A model generated the notes under the pieces. It was not told the origin of the DNA. It searched no databases and saw nothing but the letters and a program-made list of their open reading frames with translations. From assembly GCF_000218685.1 (NCBI RefSeq), contig NW_006763296.1:1942907-2006906 (forward strand): a DNA stretch of 64,000 bases, read 5' to 3'. Source of the stretch: Serpula lacrymans var. lacrymans S7.9. Taxonomy: Eukaryota > Basidiomycota > Agaricomycetes > Boletales > Serpulaceae. The translations under genes and the position numbers were made by a program. Of the stretch, positions 47,601 to 55,703 are shown piece after piece; within the stretch, counting starts at the first letter, position 1; each line of letters opens with the position of its first letter.

Positions 47601-48887
47601 GTTGTCCTTGCCATTGCAGCCATCCACAACCTCCATTTGTGCTCCATTGACATTTCCCATGCATTCCTGAATGGAGTCATGGATGTCAAGGTCTACATGC
47701 ATCAGCCAGAGGGATTCCATCAGGGTCCTCACAATCTTGTTTGCCAGTTGGACAAGGCCATCTATGGGACAAAGCAGGGAGGCAGAATGTGGAACCAGAA
47801 GATGCACACTGTGCTTGAAAAACTCGGATTCAAGCGTACTTATTCAGACTCTGCCATCTATGTCTTTAACAGAGCTGATGTCCGCATTATCCTGCCTGTC
47901 TTTGTTGATGACATGACACTGGCATCCACTTCTACTTCTGCACTTGACCAAGCTGTCAAGGACCTCTCCCTGCACTTTAAGCTTCGTGATCTTGGCCCTA
48001 CTTCTTACCTACTTGGCATTTCCATCACTAGAGACCCAAGTAATCGCACCATCTCCCTCTCCCAACATCAGTACACTCTGGACATTCTGGAGCGCTTTGG
48101 CATGAAGGACTGCAAGCCTGTGTCCACTCCCATGGATCCTGGTTTGCGCCCCACCAAGGACATGTCTCCCAAAACATCCAGTGATGCTGCTTTGATGAAG
48201 GACATTCCCTACCTTGCTGCTGTTGGTGCTCTGATGTATCTGGCCACTACCACTCGTCCTGACATTGCCTACACTGTTGGAGTCCTTGCCAGATATAACT
48301 CTAATCCTGGTCTTACTCACTGGAGCGCTGTCAAGCACTTGTTCCGCTACTTGCAAGGCACCCTTGATCATTCCCTTGTCCTTGGTCCTGATCCCAATTC
48401 CACTGAACTCTTCACCACTTTCTCTGATGCTGATCATGGTGGTGACAAGGACTCTGGTCGTTCTACTGGTGCCCATATTGTCAAGATGGGATCTGGTGCT
48501 GTCTCCTGGAGCTCCAAGCTTCAGAACATTGTTGCTCTGTCCACCACTGAAGCAGAATATATTGCTGCTGTTGAGGCTGGCAAAGAGATTTGCTGGATGC
48601 GAAATTTGTTGAAGGAAATGGGCTATCCTATCACCTCTCCTTCCACCCTTCATATTGACAACCAATCTGCCATCTCTGTATCCAAGAACCCTGAGCACCA
48701 TGGTCGGATGAAACACCTTGATCTGCGATGGCATTGGTTGAGAGATGTTGTTGACTCTGGGCAGATTGCTCCTACCTTTGTTCCCACTGCTGAAATGCCT
48801 GCAGACTTGTTGACCAAGGCTCTTGCCAAGCCTAAAGTGGAAGTGTTCAGGAAGATGATGGGACTTATTAGATCAGGGGGGAGCTGA
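44655..48887 (+). CDS. copia Gag-Pol polyprotein
   Basis: One uninterrupted ORF of 1410 residues from ATG at 44,655 (the open frame begins slightly earlier without an ATG). Order of domains: copia-type Gag (FHPLSGTNYPQWSGEMQAWL at the N-terminus); CCHC zinc knuckle CDFCGLLGHTQDKCH near 232; aspartic protease DTGATSH near 328; GAG-pre-integrase LWHRRLAH with CEPCLSGK near 465-510. The integrase core follows, with Asp in HSDVHQVSS (about 527), Asp in DDKGGEYM (about 592) and Glu in NGVAERANR (about 629). Reverse transcriptase has YKARYVAKGYNQ and the catalytic FVDDM (about 1083). RNase H has FSDADHGGD (about 1258) and LSTTEAEY (about 1298). Integrase before reverse transcriptase defines Ty1/copia. 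No stop or frameshift is seen; likely functional. Confidence 0.97.
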   Translation: MSDSDPKFHPLSGTNYPQWSGEMQAWLMTKGLWRLISGAEKCPGTDTEAIEKWELRAEKAAGALYLNVTKEQRIHLDGIIDDPVKIWEKLAIVHVSKKPGTRFNAYDDFFSIRKKEDESLQSLMTRIDEGMHQIQNLRPTGFSLSELDDELTCMAMIRALPDQYAHFTSSLLLLGTLDKTQLRDAFLAEEVNCRRRAEVDSALHSSSTTANSTCTHPNCHHCNQSTTSTRVQCDFCGLLGHTQDKCHRYIASRQQAVEGAKNRYKRGNKAQAGSSNSQNTSQQPKSSPNNANSSTVVTESAGNASLRSIHPSDPHCPLQLDADIDWNADTGATSHMTPHRHWMHHYTPYRVPIKLADHTVVYSAGVSTVVFNPVMNGKVARAVEFSRVLHVPDLRNNLLSVLYLTRQSGFNVTISSHSMSFMCDNTLLFTATINDNNAAFLDGSTAACVELGHFTATIPLDLMLWHRRLAHHHHADVKRLIQRDLVTGLTLESKAAPDPVCEPCLSGKMHANPFPSSDTRSAHPLDLIHSDVHQVSSPTFSGYRYWVTFIDDHSRFRVVVPLKAKSDVFDAFKRFKAYAETQLERKIKALRDDKGGEYMSKEFEQFTDDHGIVRQHTTRNRPQQNGVAERANRLLTERITAMLSESALPNSFWGECLSALVHVWNRCPTDAVAHATPFELWYGRKPDMSHLCVWGCTAYVHVQKDKRGVFGSHMEKCVFIGYPEGYKGWKFYNPTTKHTVISERADFDERYFPGLKRSSDDVPPPPPTPPSLSMPLGLIEDVPAPGPGGDMGPPAALQQPQPLPDNGPHLDLDAKPPVNQPPELPNHPPHRSPSPDLPIALRRPVRARRPPRPWWLQHRQPTPAIESDDSDSEAVDDEVAHFGDSAEPRSFADAMKRPDADKWREAAMEELQAHERNGTWSLVELPPGVKAIGGKWVFKIKCNSDGTVERYKARYVAKGYNQRPGFDFLEIFAPTVRISSIRVVLAIAAIHNLHLCSIDISHAFLNGVMDVKVYMHQPEGFHQGPHNLVCQLDKAIYGTKQGGRMWNQKMHTVLEKLGFKRTYSDSAIYVFNRADVRIILPVFVDDMTLASTSTSALDQAVKDLSLHFKLRDLGPTSYLLGISITRDPSNRTISLSQHQYTLDILERFGMKDCKPVSTPMDPGLRPTKDMSPKTSSDAALMKDIPYLAAVGALMYLATTTRPDIAYTVGVLARYNSNPGLTHWSAVKHLFRYLQGTLDHSLVLGPDPNSTELFTTFSDADHGGDKDSGRSTGAHIVKMGSGAVSWSSKLQNIVALSTTEAEYIAAVEAGKEICWMRNLLKEMGYPITSPSTLHIDNQSAISVSKNPEHHGRMKHLDLRWHWLRDVVDSGQIAPTFVPTAEMPADLLTKALAKPKVEVFRKMMGLIRSGGS

Positions 48888-48916
48888 TGCTTGGGAGGTG
48901 CAGCATCAGGGGGGAG

Positions 48917-49236
48917 TGTTAGTTTTGGTGATTCTGCACCTTTGTGCTACCTATATATTTTCATTCCTTTCTCTATCTATTCTTCTATCATTCACTATTG
49001 ATTGTGTTCTCTATTATTTCGCCTTTGTGGCTGCTTTGTTTACCTTTGTTTACCAAACTTCGGACAGTATTGCAGAGTCCAATGCTTCCTATTCTCTAGT
49101 TACTCACATTGGACTCTAGGTACTGTATACCTGTCATACTCTCTAATAATAAAGTTACTCACATTGGACTCTAGTTCCAGTCCCTGATTGCTCTCAGCAA
49201 GTGGCTAGACACTTCCTTCAAGCTTTGTTCTTAATA
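48917..49236 (+). repeat. copia 3' LTR (320 bp)
   Basis: Same length and ends as the 5' LTR, preceded by the purine tract AGGGGGGAG (48,908-48,916) and followed by target duplication GTACA (49,237-49,241). It differs from the 5' copy by one base (GGACTCTAG versus GGAATCTAG). Confidence 0.97.
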
Positions 49237-49256
49237 GTACAAACAACCTGTAGTAG

Positions 49257-49264
49257 TATAAATA
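49257..49264 (+). promoter_or_regulatory. G0 LTR TATA box
   Basis: TATAAATA in the right part of the G0 LTR. The segment AGCGAGTCCT (49,289-49,298), 32 nt downstream, is complementary to the G0 primer site. Confidence 0.65.
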
Positions 49265-49414
49265 CCCAATAGATCCAGGAGACTCCTCAGCGAGTCCTCC
49301 TGTTGTTTACCCACAACTAACTCAGTCCTATCCAAAGGGTAACCACTACCCTCACTACCTTTATAGCTTTGTCTGAGTTGTGCACCAGAGTATCAAAACT
49401 TTGGTTGTAACATT

Positions 49415-49424
49415 AGGACTCGCT
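49415..49424 (+). other. G0 putative self-primer binding site
   Basis: AGGACTCGCT lies two bases after the LTR end GTAACA and is the exact reverse complement of AGCGAGTCCT at 49,289-49,298 within the LTR, at the position expected for the 5' end of the element mRNA. It does not resemble a tRNA 3' end. Confidence 0.65.
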
Positions 49425-49874
49425 CTTACTACTCTCTTGCACTTTGTGCAAACCCAGTCCCCAGGGTTAAGGGGTTATTGTTTGGGAATATCCTGTATAG
49501 CAGAAGGGTGCGCTCCTAGCGATGGCCCTGTAGTGCTCAAGGAGAAAGGACAATTATCTATGCACGGCCCCCAGTGTTAAAGGGAGTACTTTAGCTCAGC
49601 AGCTGGTGTGGAACCACTGTTGATTAGTCTTAGAATACAAAACTTCTTCTTCAAATACCTCTGACCAGGCCGGGCACTTGCCTCCGCCAGTGAGAGTGTT
49701 ACGATCTCTATTGGACATTTAAGAACTACTCATTTCTCTTTACTCATCGGTTATACCATCGGACCAATGAGTCATTTCCTTCACGTACACTTCTATTCCT
49801 CTCGCATTCACAGTACCTATTATAGTACTTAGTCCAACGGATGGACCTGCCCTAGATAGGACCTAACTCCTATC

Positions 49875-50194
49875 TATTAAGAACATAGCTTGAAGGAAAT
49901 GTCTAGCCACTTGCTGAGAGCAATCAGGGACTGGAACTAGAGTCCAATGTGAGTAACTTTATTATTAGAGAGTATGACAGGTATACAGTACCTAGAGTCC
50001 AATGTGAGTAACTAGAGAATAGGAAGCATTGGACTCTGCAGTACTGTCCGAAGTTTGGTAAACAAAGGTAAACAAAGCAGCCACAAAGGCGAAATAATAG
50101 AGAACACAATCAATAGTGAATGATAGAAGAATAGATAGAGAAAGGAATGAAAATATATAGGTAGCACAAAGGTGCAGAATCACCAAAACTAACA
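49875..50194 (-). repeat. solo copia LTR (320 bp), TSD CTATC
   Basis: Inverted copy of the copia LTR, starting TATTAAGAAC and ending AACTAACA, flanked by CTATC at 49,870-49,874 and 50,195-50,199. Exactly 320 bp, with a few substitutions relative to the full element's LTRs. It arose by recombination between two LTRs of an earlier insertion. Confidence 0.97.
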
Positions 50195-50215
50195 CTATCA
50201 CCAATTCCTTTCCAT

Positions 50216-50223
50216 TATAAATA
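50216..50223 (+). promoter_or_regulatory. G1 LTR TATA box
   Basis: TATAAATA, 34 nt upstream of AATACAATTCT (50,250-50,260), the segment complementary to the G1 primer site and thus the inferred mRNA 5' end. Confidence 0.7.
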
Positions 50224-50436
50224 CACATGTAATAGCAGTAGTATTCTCTAATACAATTCTACGCAGTTTACGCTTACAAAGCTAGACTCCTAAGATCAGA
50301 CTTCTACTCAGAAAAAGACCAACTCTCATTGGAAGAACTCAACTCAGAACTACATTCTCAAACTTGTCTTTGGACAAGTCTCCCTTGAAACCTTGACAAA
50401 CCCTCGGACTTTGTTAAGCACTTTGTGCGTAACAAA

Positions 50437-50447
50437 AGAATTGTATT
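50437..50447 (+). other. G1 putative self-primer binding site
   Basis: AGAATTGTATT, two bases after the LTR end GTAACA, is the exact 11-nt reverse complement of AATACAATTCT at 50,250-50,260. Eleven nucleotides is also the length of the Tf1 self-primer. Confidence 0.75.
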
Positions 50448-50503
50448 CTAACCAGAAGTCCCACCTATTTAGGTTTGGGAAGAAAAAGTCGACAAAATGT
50501 TGC

Positions 50504-51766
50504 AATGACCAACAACCAGATCCCAGAAAGCAAGAGGAAGCTCAGACAACCCACAAACAGCAACCCCACCGACATCATCCTGACAAGAAAGGATAGCAGC
50601 TCCACCTCCCTTTCCCCAACCAGACATAACCCAACTCCACACCAAAGAACAAGCAGATGTTTTCTACAAAGCCAGAACACGTTGGCTACAGTAATACGCA
50701 GAAAGCCACCCACATCTACTACCCACAACACAACACAATCCCCCAGTAGCCGTAAAAAAACCTCTACAATGAGAATGAATTTGAAGAATTCGTGGCAGAC
50801 GGTGACCCAATACCACCTCCCACACCACAGATACTCCCAGCCGTACCTGCTCCATCCCCTATCCCACCACCACGCACCATGTCTAACACTGCAGCCTCCA
50901 AACCCACAATGATTGGGAAAATTGATGACTTTGATGGAACCCCAGATAAAGCCCAAAGGTGGATATTGTCCACCGATCTACACTTTGATATCAACGGCAC
51001 CATCTACAACTCCGACAAGAAAAAAGTATATGTAGCCCTCAGCTACATGAAGGATGGCAACGCTGCCTTTTGGAGTGAAGCCAAGATGACCAAATACAAA
51101 GAGAAGAACACCTATCCCACATGGGCAGACTTCATGAAAACCTTCACAGCCAGTTTCAGAACGGCAAACGTCAAAGGAACGGCCTTGGCCGCCTTGATGA
51201 AAATGAAGATGGAACAAGGAGAAAATACAGTAGCGTTTAACTCAAGATTCATGCTAGATGCTGGGAAGAGCGGCATCAACAACGAAGCCATGATCATGAT
51301 TTATCAAAAGGCTATCCGACCACCCCTCCTTTGCGGGGCACTCACTGGAAAAGAACTACTCACCATCAAAGACTGGATGAGCGCAGTGGCGAACCTAGAC
51401 GCCAACTGGATCAGTGCCAACACTATCTCGGAAGGAGTGTGGGGCACCAGAAACAAAGAATGACAGAATGACAGAAACCGCAAAAGTGGACCATCCACCA
51501 GCACCAGAAGATTAACTAAAGATGAAGAAGAATCAAGGAGGAAAGAGGGAAGGTGCTTTATATGTAACAAGAAAAGACACATAGGAAGGAACTGTAGCAA
51601 CAAGGGAAAAATTCCCGAAAGAAAGGTACATCAAACCAAAACAGAAGATGACACCCAAACAGTGGTGGAAGAAGACAGGGTCCAAAACATCATGAGAATG
51701 TGGAGGGAGTTAGGAGAAGATCAAAGAATAGAGGCGATGAAAGAATTAGAAGACGAGGGTTTTTGA
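50504..51766 (+). pseudogene. G1 gag (capsid and zinc knuckle), with lesions
   Basis: The clear part runs from about 50,792 in one frame. It has a Pro-rich segment, then a retrotransposon capsid domain starting IGKIDDFDGTPDKAQRWILS, then FKTFTASFR-type helices, then a CCHC knuckle CFICNKKRHIGRNC (about 51,557-51,600). It ends at TGA 51,764-51,766. A TGA at 51,462-51,464 splits it. Upstream, readable gag sequence (LHTKEQADVFYKARTRWLQ) lies in another frame and carries a stop; an A7 run near 50,755 is a likely site of one frameshift. The start is provisional (first ATG in the best upstream frame). Confidence 0.75.
51757..51763 (+). other. G1 -1 frameshift heptamer GGGTTTT
   Basis: In the gag frame the sequence reads GAG GGT TTT TGA, so the heptamer G GGT TTT directly abuts the gag stop. 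The protease/pol frame is the -1 frame and is open from here except one TGA at about 51,844. The same heptamer in the same place occurs in G2. Confidence 0.75.
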
Positions 51767-52936
51767 AACGACGGACTACCCCAATGTCAGTGCTGTCAAA
51801 AATGGCAACTGTAACAATAGTGATGATCAATGCCAACTCTTTATGAATTGATTGCTCGTTGAAACAGAAAACCATTGGAACCAAAGCCCTGATAGATTCA
51901 GGAGCTACTGACGACTTCATGGACACAAAATTTGCCATCAGACACCGACTCCCCCTCCAAAAACTCCCAACTCCTATAACGTGTAAAAACATTGACGGAT
52001 CCACAAGCAAAAATGGAAGAATTATGCATTACACCTATCAGAGGATAGATGCAGGAGGACAAAACAGGTTTACAAAGTTCCTATTGACCGGACTAGACGG
52101 AGAAGATGTATTACTGGGATTTCCCTGGTTACAAAAAGTCAATCCTGTCATTAACTGAAAAGACAAAGAATTACCAAACTTGGACAAACACTCCATCAGG
52201 ATGAACCACACAACCACAGTAAACGAGGACATGTACGAAACCATTTATAGATACGTAACAGAGAAAAGAAGGAGCATATCCTCCCGGATGAATATAAAGG
52301 GTATTTGGACGTCTTTGACAAAAAGAAGTCAGAAAGACTCCCCAAGCGACGGGAATATGATCATGTAATCAACATGAAACCAGAATTGTACCAACAGATT
52401 GCAAGTTGTACCCATTGGCACCAAAGGAAGACGAAGCATTAACAGAATTCTTAACAGAAAACTACAGAAAGGGATACATCAGACCGAGCAAGTCGCCACA
52501 GGTGTCCCCTTTCTTCTTCATCGGCAAAAAGGACAGATCACTCCGACTGTGCCAAGGTTACAGAGAACTGAATGCATATACCGTGAAAAACCCCTATCCA
52601 CTACCCCTGATACCCGACCTCATCGAAAAATTGAAAGGAGCCACCATCTTTACAAAACTAGATCTACGTTGGGGATACAACAACGTAAGGATAAAAGAAG
52701 GAGACGAACGGAAAGCTGCGTTTAAAATCAGCAAAGGAGTGTTGAAACCAATGGTCATGTTTTTTGGCATGTGCAATTTACCGGCAACATTCCAAAGGCT
52801 GATGAACAACAAATTCAAAGACTACATTGATGAAGGTTGGATGATCATATACATGGATGACATCCTCATCTTCGATGCCAATACTGAAAGGCTGCGGATC
52901 CGGACGAAGCAAGTTCTACAAAGACTGCGCGATAAC
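51763..52936 (+). pseudogene. G1 pol part 1: protease and N-terminal reverse transcriptase
   Basis: Protease active site ALIDSGATDDFMD near 51,885-51,925, then the reverse transcriptase from [14 protein letters not shown] (about 52,409). RT includes [51 protein letters not shown] and the catalytic YMDDILIF (about 52,850-52,875). Damage: TGA at about 51,844, TGA at 52,156-52,158 where an NW/DW residue pair is expected, and at least two frameshifts between 52,260 and 52,400. RT is then cut by the family X solo LTR after RLRDN. Confidence 0.85.
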
Positions 52937-53631
52937 TGTAAGGACCATTTTACTATTTTCTTATATTCTCTATGTCTTGGTTCTCAAACGCTTTTCCCAT
53001 TACAACTCTGGCTCTAGGGCTAGAGGTATCGTTTGCAATCTTACTTCTCATAGCCCTCACAGGCTTTCTTAACCACCGCTACCACTTTATATCACAGATC
53101 AGAGACTGGGTATCACTCCCAGCCAGCCAGCACAATGGGTAGGGACTGGTAGTAGGCATCTCGCCAACCAGCTCCAAGCCCCATTAAGGCCTGGATATAC
53201 TAATAAACACTTTGTTCAGGATTGTACCTCATCATGAGGATACGGTTCCTGAACATGCGTCACAAACACCTATTATTAGTATAATTCTCTCACCCGCTGA
53301 TTAATCATTCAAAGTCATACAATAGTTGTTCCCTTTTTTCTTATTGGACGATTTATTCCTCAGACCAATTTTTGTCTATTCTCCTTTCAGTCTGAGGAAC
53401 AAATGGTTAGCTATATAAAGCCTTACTTATTCATGTATAGTTCCTTAGTTTTCTATTACTTGAATTATCCGCTTTACCTCTTATCAGAAACCTCTGAGTC
53501 CTAACTCTTACATCCTCTACTTGCTATATTCTCTAGCATCTGTCGATAACCAGGCTCATAGAACCCCTTACTCCCTGCAAGTGCAGTTGGAGACAGGTTT
53601 TGTTTTTGTTATAGTTTATCATTGCCTCACA
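52937..53631 (+). repeat. solo LTR, family X (695 bp), TSD ATAAC
   Basis: Begins TGTAAGGACC and ends CCTCACA, flanked by ATAAC at 52,932-52,936 and 53,632-53,636. Promoter-like TATATAAAG near 53,411. It interrupts the G1 reverse transcriptase and is an inverted relative of the solo LTR at 40,371-41,175. Confidence 0.95.
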
Positions 53632-53636
53632 ATAAC

Positions 53637-54592
53637 AACCTATTCCTCAAACTGGAAAAATGCACCTTTGAGATAGAAACCATTGAATACTTGGGAATGA
53701 TCATTTCCCACAACCAGGTATCCATGGACCCAGCCAAACTGGCTGGGATCTGCGATTAGCCAATCCCGAAAGACACCAAAGGCGTAAGGAAGTTCTTAGG
53801 TTACAGAAACTTCTACAAGAAGTTTATCGGTCATTACTCTGACCTTGCCAGACCCTTGAATGCCTTACTAGAAAAGGATAGGAAGTGGAACTGGACCCAA
53901 ACTGAAGATGGCACTTTCAAATTGATAAAACAAAAATTCCTCGAATCCCCCGTAACACAAATTCCCGACTCCTCAAAACCGTCAAAGATTGCTGCAGACA
54001 CCAGCAAACATGCCACAGGAGCTGTATTAATGCAACCCGATGACCAAGGACAATGGCACCCATGTGCATTTTTCTCCAAAACTCTATCCCCCGCAGAAAA
54101 AAACTACCAGATCTACGACAAAGAGTTATCAGCGGTAATGAGAGCTTTAAAAGAGTGGAAACACTTACTTTTGGGAAGCCCCCACATGATCCAAATCCTG
54201 ATGGATCACAAGAACCTAACATACTGGCAAGAAGCCAAAAAACTCAGCTGGACTGTCACAATACAATTATACCTTGGAGCATGTACCAGGAACCCATATG
54301 GTGGTACCCGATGCACTCTCAAGAAGACCTGATTTATATGTCAAAACAGAAGGAGACGACAATGACACACCAATGATACCCGCCTCAGTGTTCCTGTATC
54401 ACACACAAACAATTAAAAACACAATCAAGCAAGCCATGCTCACAAACAATAATTATCCAGGAAGAACGAAGAAAGACAATTGGAGAAAAGAAGAAGGACA
54501 GTTCTTTTATCAGAATAAATTACTGATTGACGAAGTAAAAAAACAAAAGACAATTATCAAAGATCACCACAATTCCCTGTCTGCAGGACACC
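53637..54592 (+). pseudogene. G1 pol part 2: end of reverse transcriptase and RNase H
   Basis: Resumes with NNLFLKLEKCTFEIETIEYL, then a TAG near 53,757 where Trp is usual (ICD*PIPKD). The RNase H/connection region follows: ADTSKHATGAVLMQ, YDKELSAVMRALKEWKHLL, DHKNLTYW. After a small deletion and frame change near 54,260 it reads YTLEHVPGTHMVVPDALSRR and an integrase N-terminal region ending DHHNSLSAGH, where G2 is inserted. Confidence 0.85.
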
Positions 54593-54967
54593 TGTCACGA
54601 CTTGAGCCAGAGCGCTAGTTAGAGCGCTAATTTCTTTTTCATTGTTATCTGATCACATGACAAACATAAGTTGTTAAGCTGCTGCTATTAGCGCGGATAA
54701 CACAAGTACCTAGTTATATCCAATCACGTGACAATCACGTGACAGAATCTAGACCATGACGTAGAACATCAGTCAGCGCCTCATGGCTACTGCATGTTAT
54801 ATCAGTCAGCACCTCATGGCTGACCTTCAGAAACATATATATACTGAACACTCATGTACATACTTTTCCTTAGTTGTTGATTACCTCTTAACATTGATAC
54901 TTGACGCTACTTGTTTGATTTAAGACTTATCCCTCCGTTAGTTCGGTAAAATGGATAGGGCTTTACA
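54593..54967 (+). repeat. G2 5' LTR (375 bp) with doubled motifs
   Basis: Contains three tandem-doubled motifs upstream of the TATA box: AGAGCGCTA at 54,609 and 54,621; CAATCACGTGA at 54,721 and 54,732 (CACGTG E-box core); and ATCAGTCAGC.CCTCATGGCT at about 54,768 and 54,800. Such pairs are typical of bound promoter elements. It also holds a 32-nt block (54,671-54,702) that recurs in pol. Confidence 0.95.
54836..54843 (+). promoter_or_regulatory. G2 LTR TATA box
   Basis: TATATATA, 34 nt upstream of TTAGTTGTTGATT (54,870-54,882), the segment complementary to the primer site. Confidence 0.75.
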
Positions 54968-54968
54968 C

Positions 54969-54981
54969 AATCAACAACTAA
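54969..54981 (+). other. G2 putative self-primer binding site
   Basis: AATCAACAACTAA starts one base after the LTR end and is the exact 13-nt reverse complement of TTAGTTGTTGATT at 54,870-54,882. No tRNA 3'-end match is apparent. Confidence 0.8.
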
Positions 54982-54995
54982 CACGAGTACCGTCT

Positions 54996-55205
54996 ATGAA
55001 CGTAACAACGACTATCCTCATCACCATTATCATCTTCATCATCATCATCTTCATAATCCTAACCTTGTTCAAACACCCTCACCAAACCGCTACCACTATC
55101 CCACTCCACCACATCCCCACTCGCCCTGATACCATTCTATCCTTCTTCCCTGCCAACGTATCACCCTCCTCCTCCCAAGACTCCTTTGTCACAATCCCCC
55201 TCTAG
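54996..55205 (+). other. small hydrophobic ORF in G2 leader
   Basis: 69 codons from ATG at 54,996. The first half is an almost uninterrupted Ile/Leu/Phe stretch predicting one membrane helix; the second half is polar. The hydrophobic part comes from an ATC/ATT-rich tract, so it may be simple sequence rather than a gene. It ends before the leader block shared with G0. Confidence 0.3.
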
Positions 55206-55703
55206 CTACATTATATCACTATAATTTCTCTGGTGTGGAACCAGGGAGATTTTCTCGTTTTTACCTAGTTTCTATTTCGCATACCTCTAACCAGGCCGCA
55301 CATTTGTGTCCGCCAGTTGGAGAGGAACTGACAGCTTAACAAGCGGGTTACATTGGGACAACCGTTCGGACCCCAATTTATTACAAATACCTTTTACCTA
55401 CATTCTTAGACACACATTACCTAGTTACGTACACAATCAGTGGTGGACAGAAGAGGACCACCTTGATTCAAAGAGAAAGATAGACTACTTAGAACTTAGA
55501 AAGAGGTGTATTGATCCAGCTTATAACTGGGGAATTCCTTTCTATGCTAAGTAGAGAATTGTATATCTGGATAGGAGAACAACGCGTCTACTCCAGAGAT
55601 TACGTATTTAGAGGACAATTTCCTCTGCCAGAAATAACACAACTCAGAATCCCATCTCCCGTGATCAAACAAGAAACTCCCCCTCCCCCCCAACTCACAT
55701 TCA

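Larger units (their letters stand above)
43169..49236 (+). mobile_element. complete Ty1/copia retrotransposon
   Basis: Two 320-bp LTRs (43,169-43,488 and 48,917-49,236) begin TGTTAG, end TTAATA and differ at a single position that I can see. Target duplication GTACA lies at 43,164-43,168 and 49,237-49,241. A tRNA-derived primer site follows the 5' LTR, a purine tract AGGGGGGAG precedes the 3' LTR, and one uninterrupted polyprotein ORF lies between. All parts needed for autonomous transposition appear present, so the insertion is recent. Confidence 0.97.
42932..49696 (+). mobile_element. Ty3/gypsy element G0, 5' LTR and leader only, split by copia
   Basis: The LTR begins TGTTACAATAC (42,932) and ends GTAACA (49,412). 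Removing the copia insertion and its TSD leaves about 408 bp, close to the 413-bp native LTR of G1, which has the same kind of ends. TATAAATA at 49,257 is the promoter. After the LTR come TT and a primer-binding segment (49,415-49,424), then about 270 bp of leader. The leader shares CTGGTGTGGAACCA and ATACCTCT.ACCAGGCCG with the G2 leader at matching spacing. At 49,696 it is interrupted by G1; its coding part should lie beyond the right edge. The exact left end is inferred from length and the TG start. Confidence 0.7.
49697..50434 (+). repeat. G1 5' LTR, containing a solo copia LTR
   Basis: TG...CA ends, 738 bp including a 320-bp solo copia LTR plus a 5-bp duplication, so about 413 bp natively. 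TATAAATA at 50,216 sets transcription to the right. Confidence 0.8.

Noticed and set aside
48009..48734. 241-codon minus-strand ORF
   Set aside because: Antisense shadow of the copia RNase H region.
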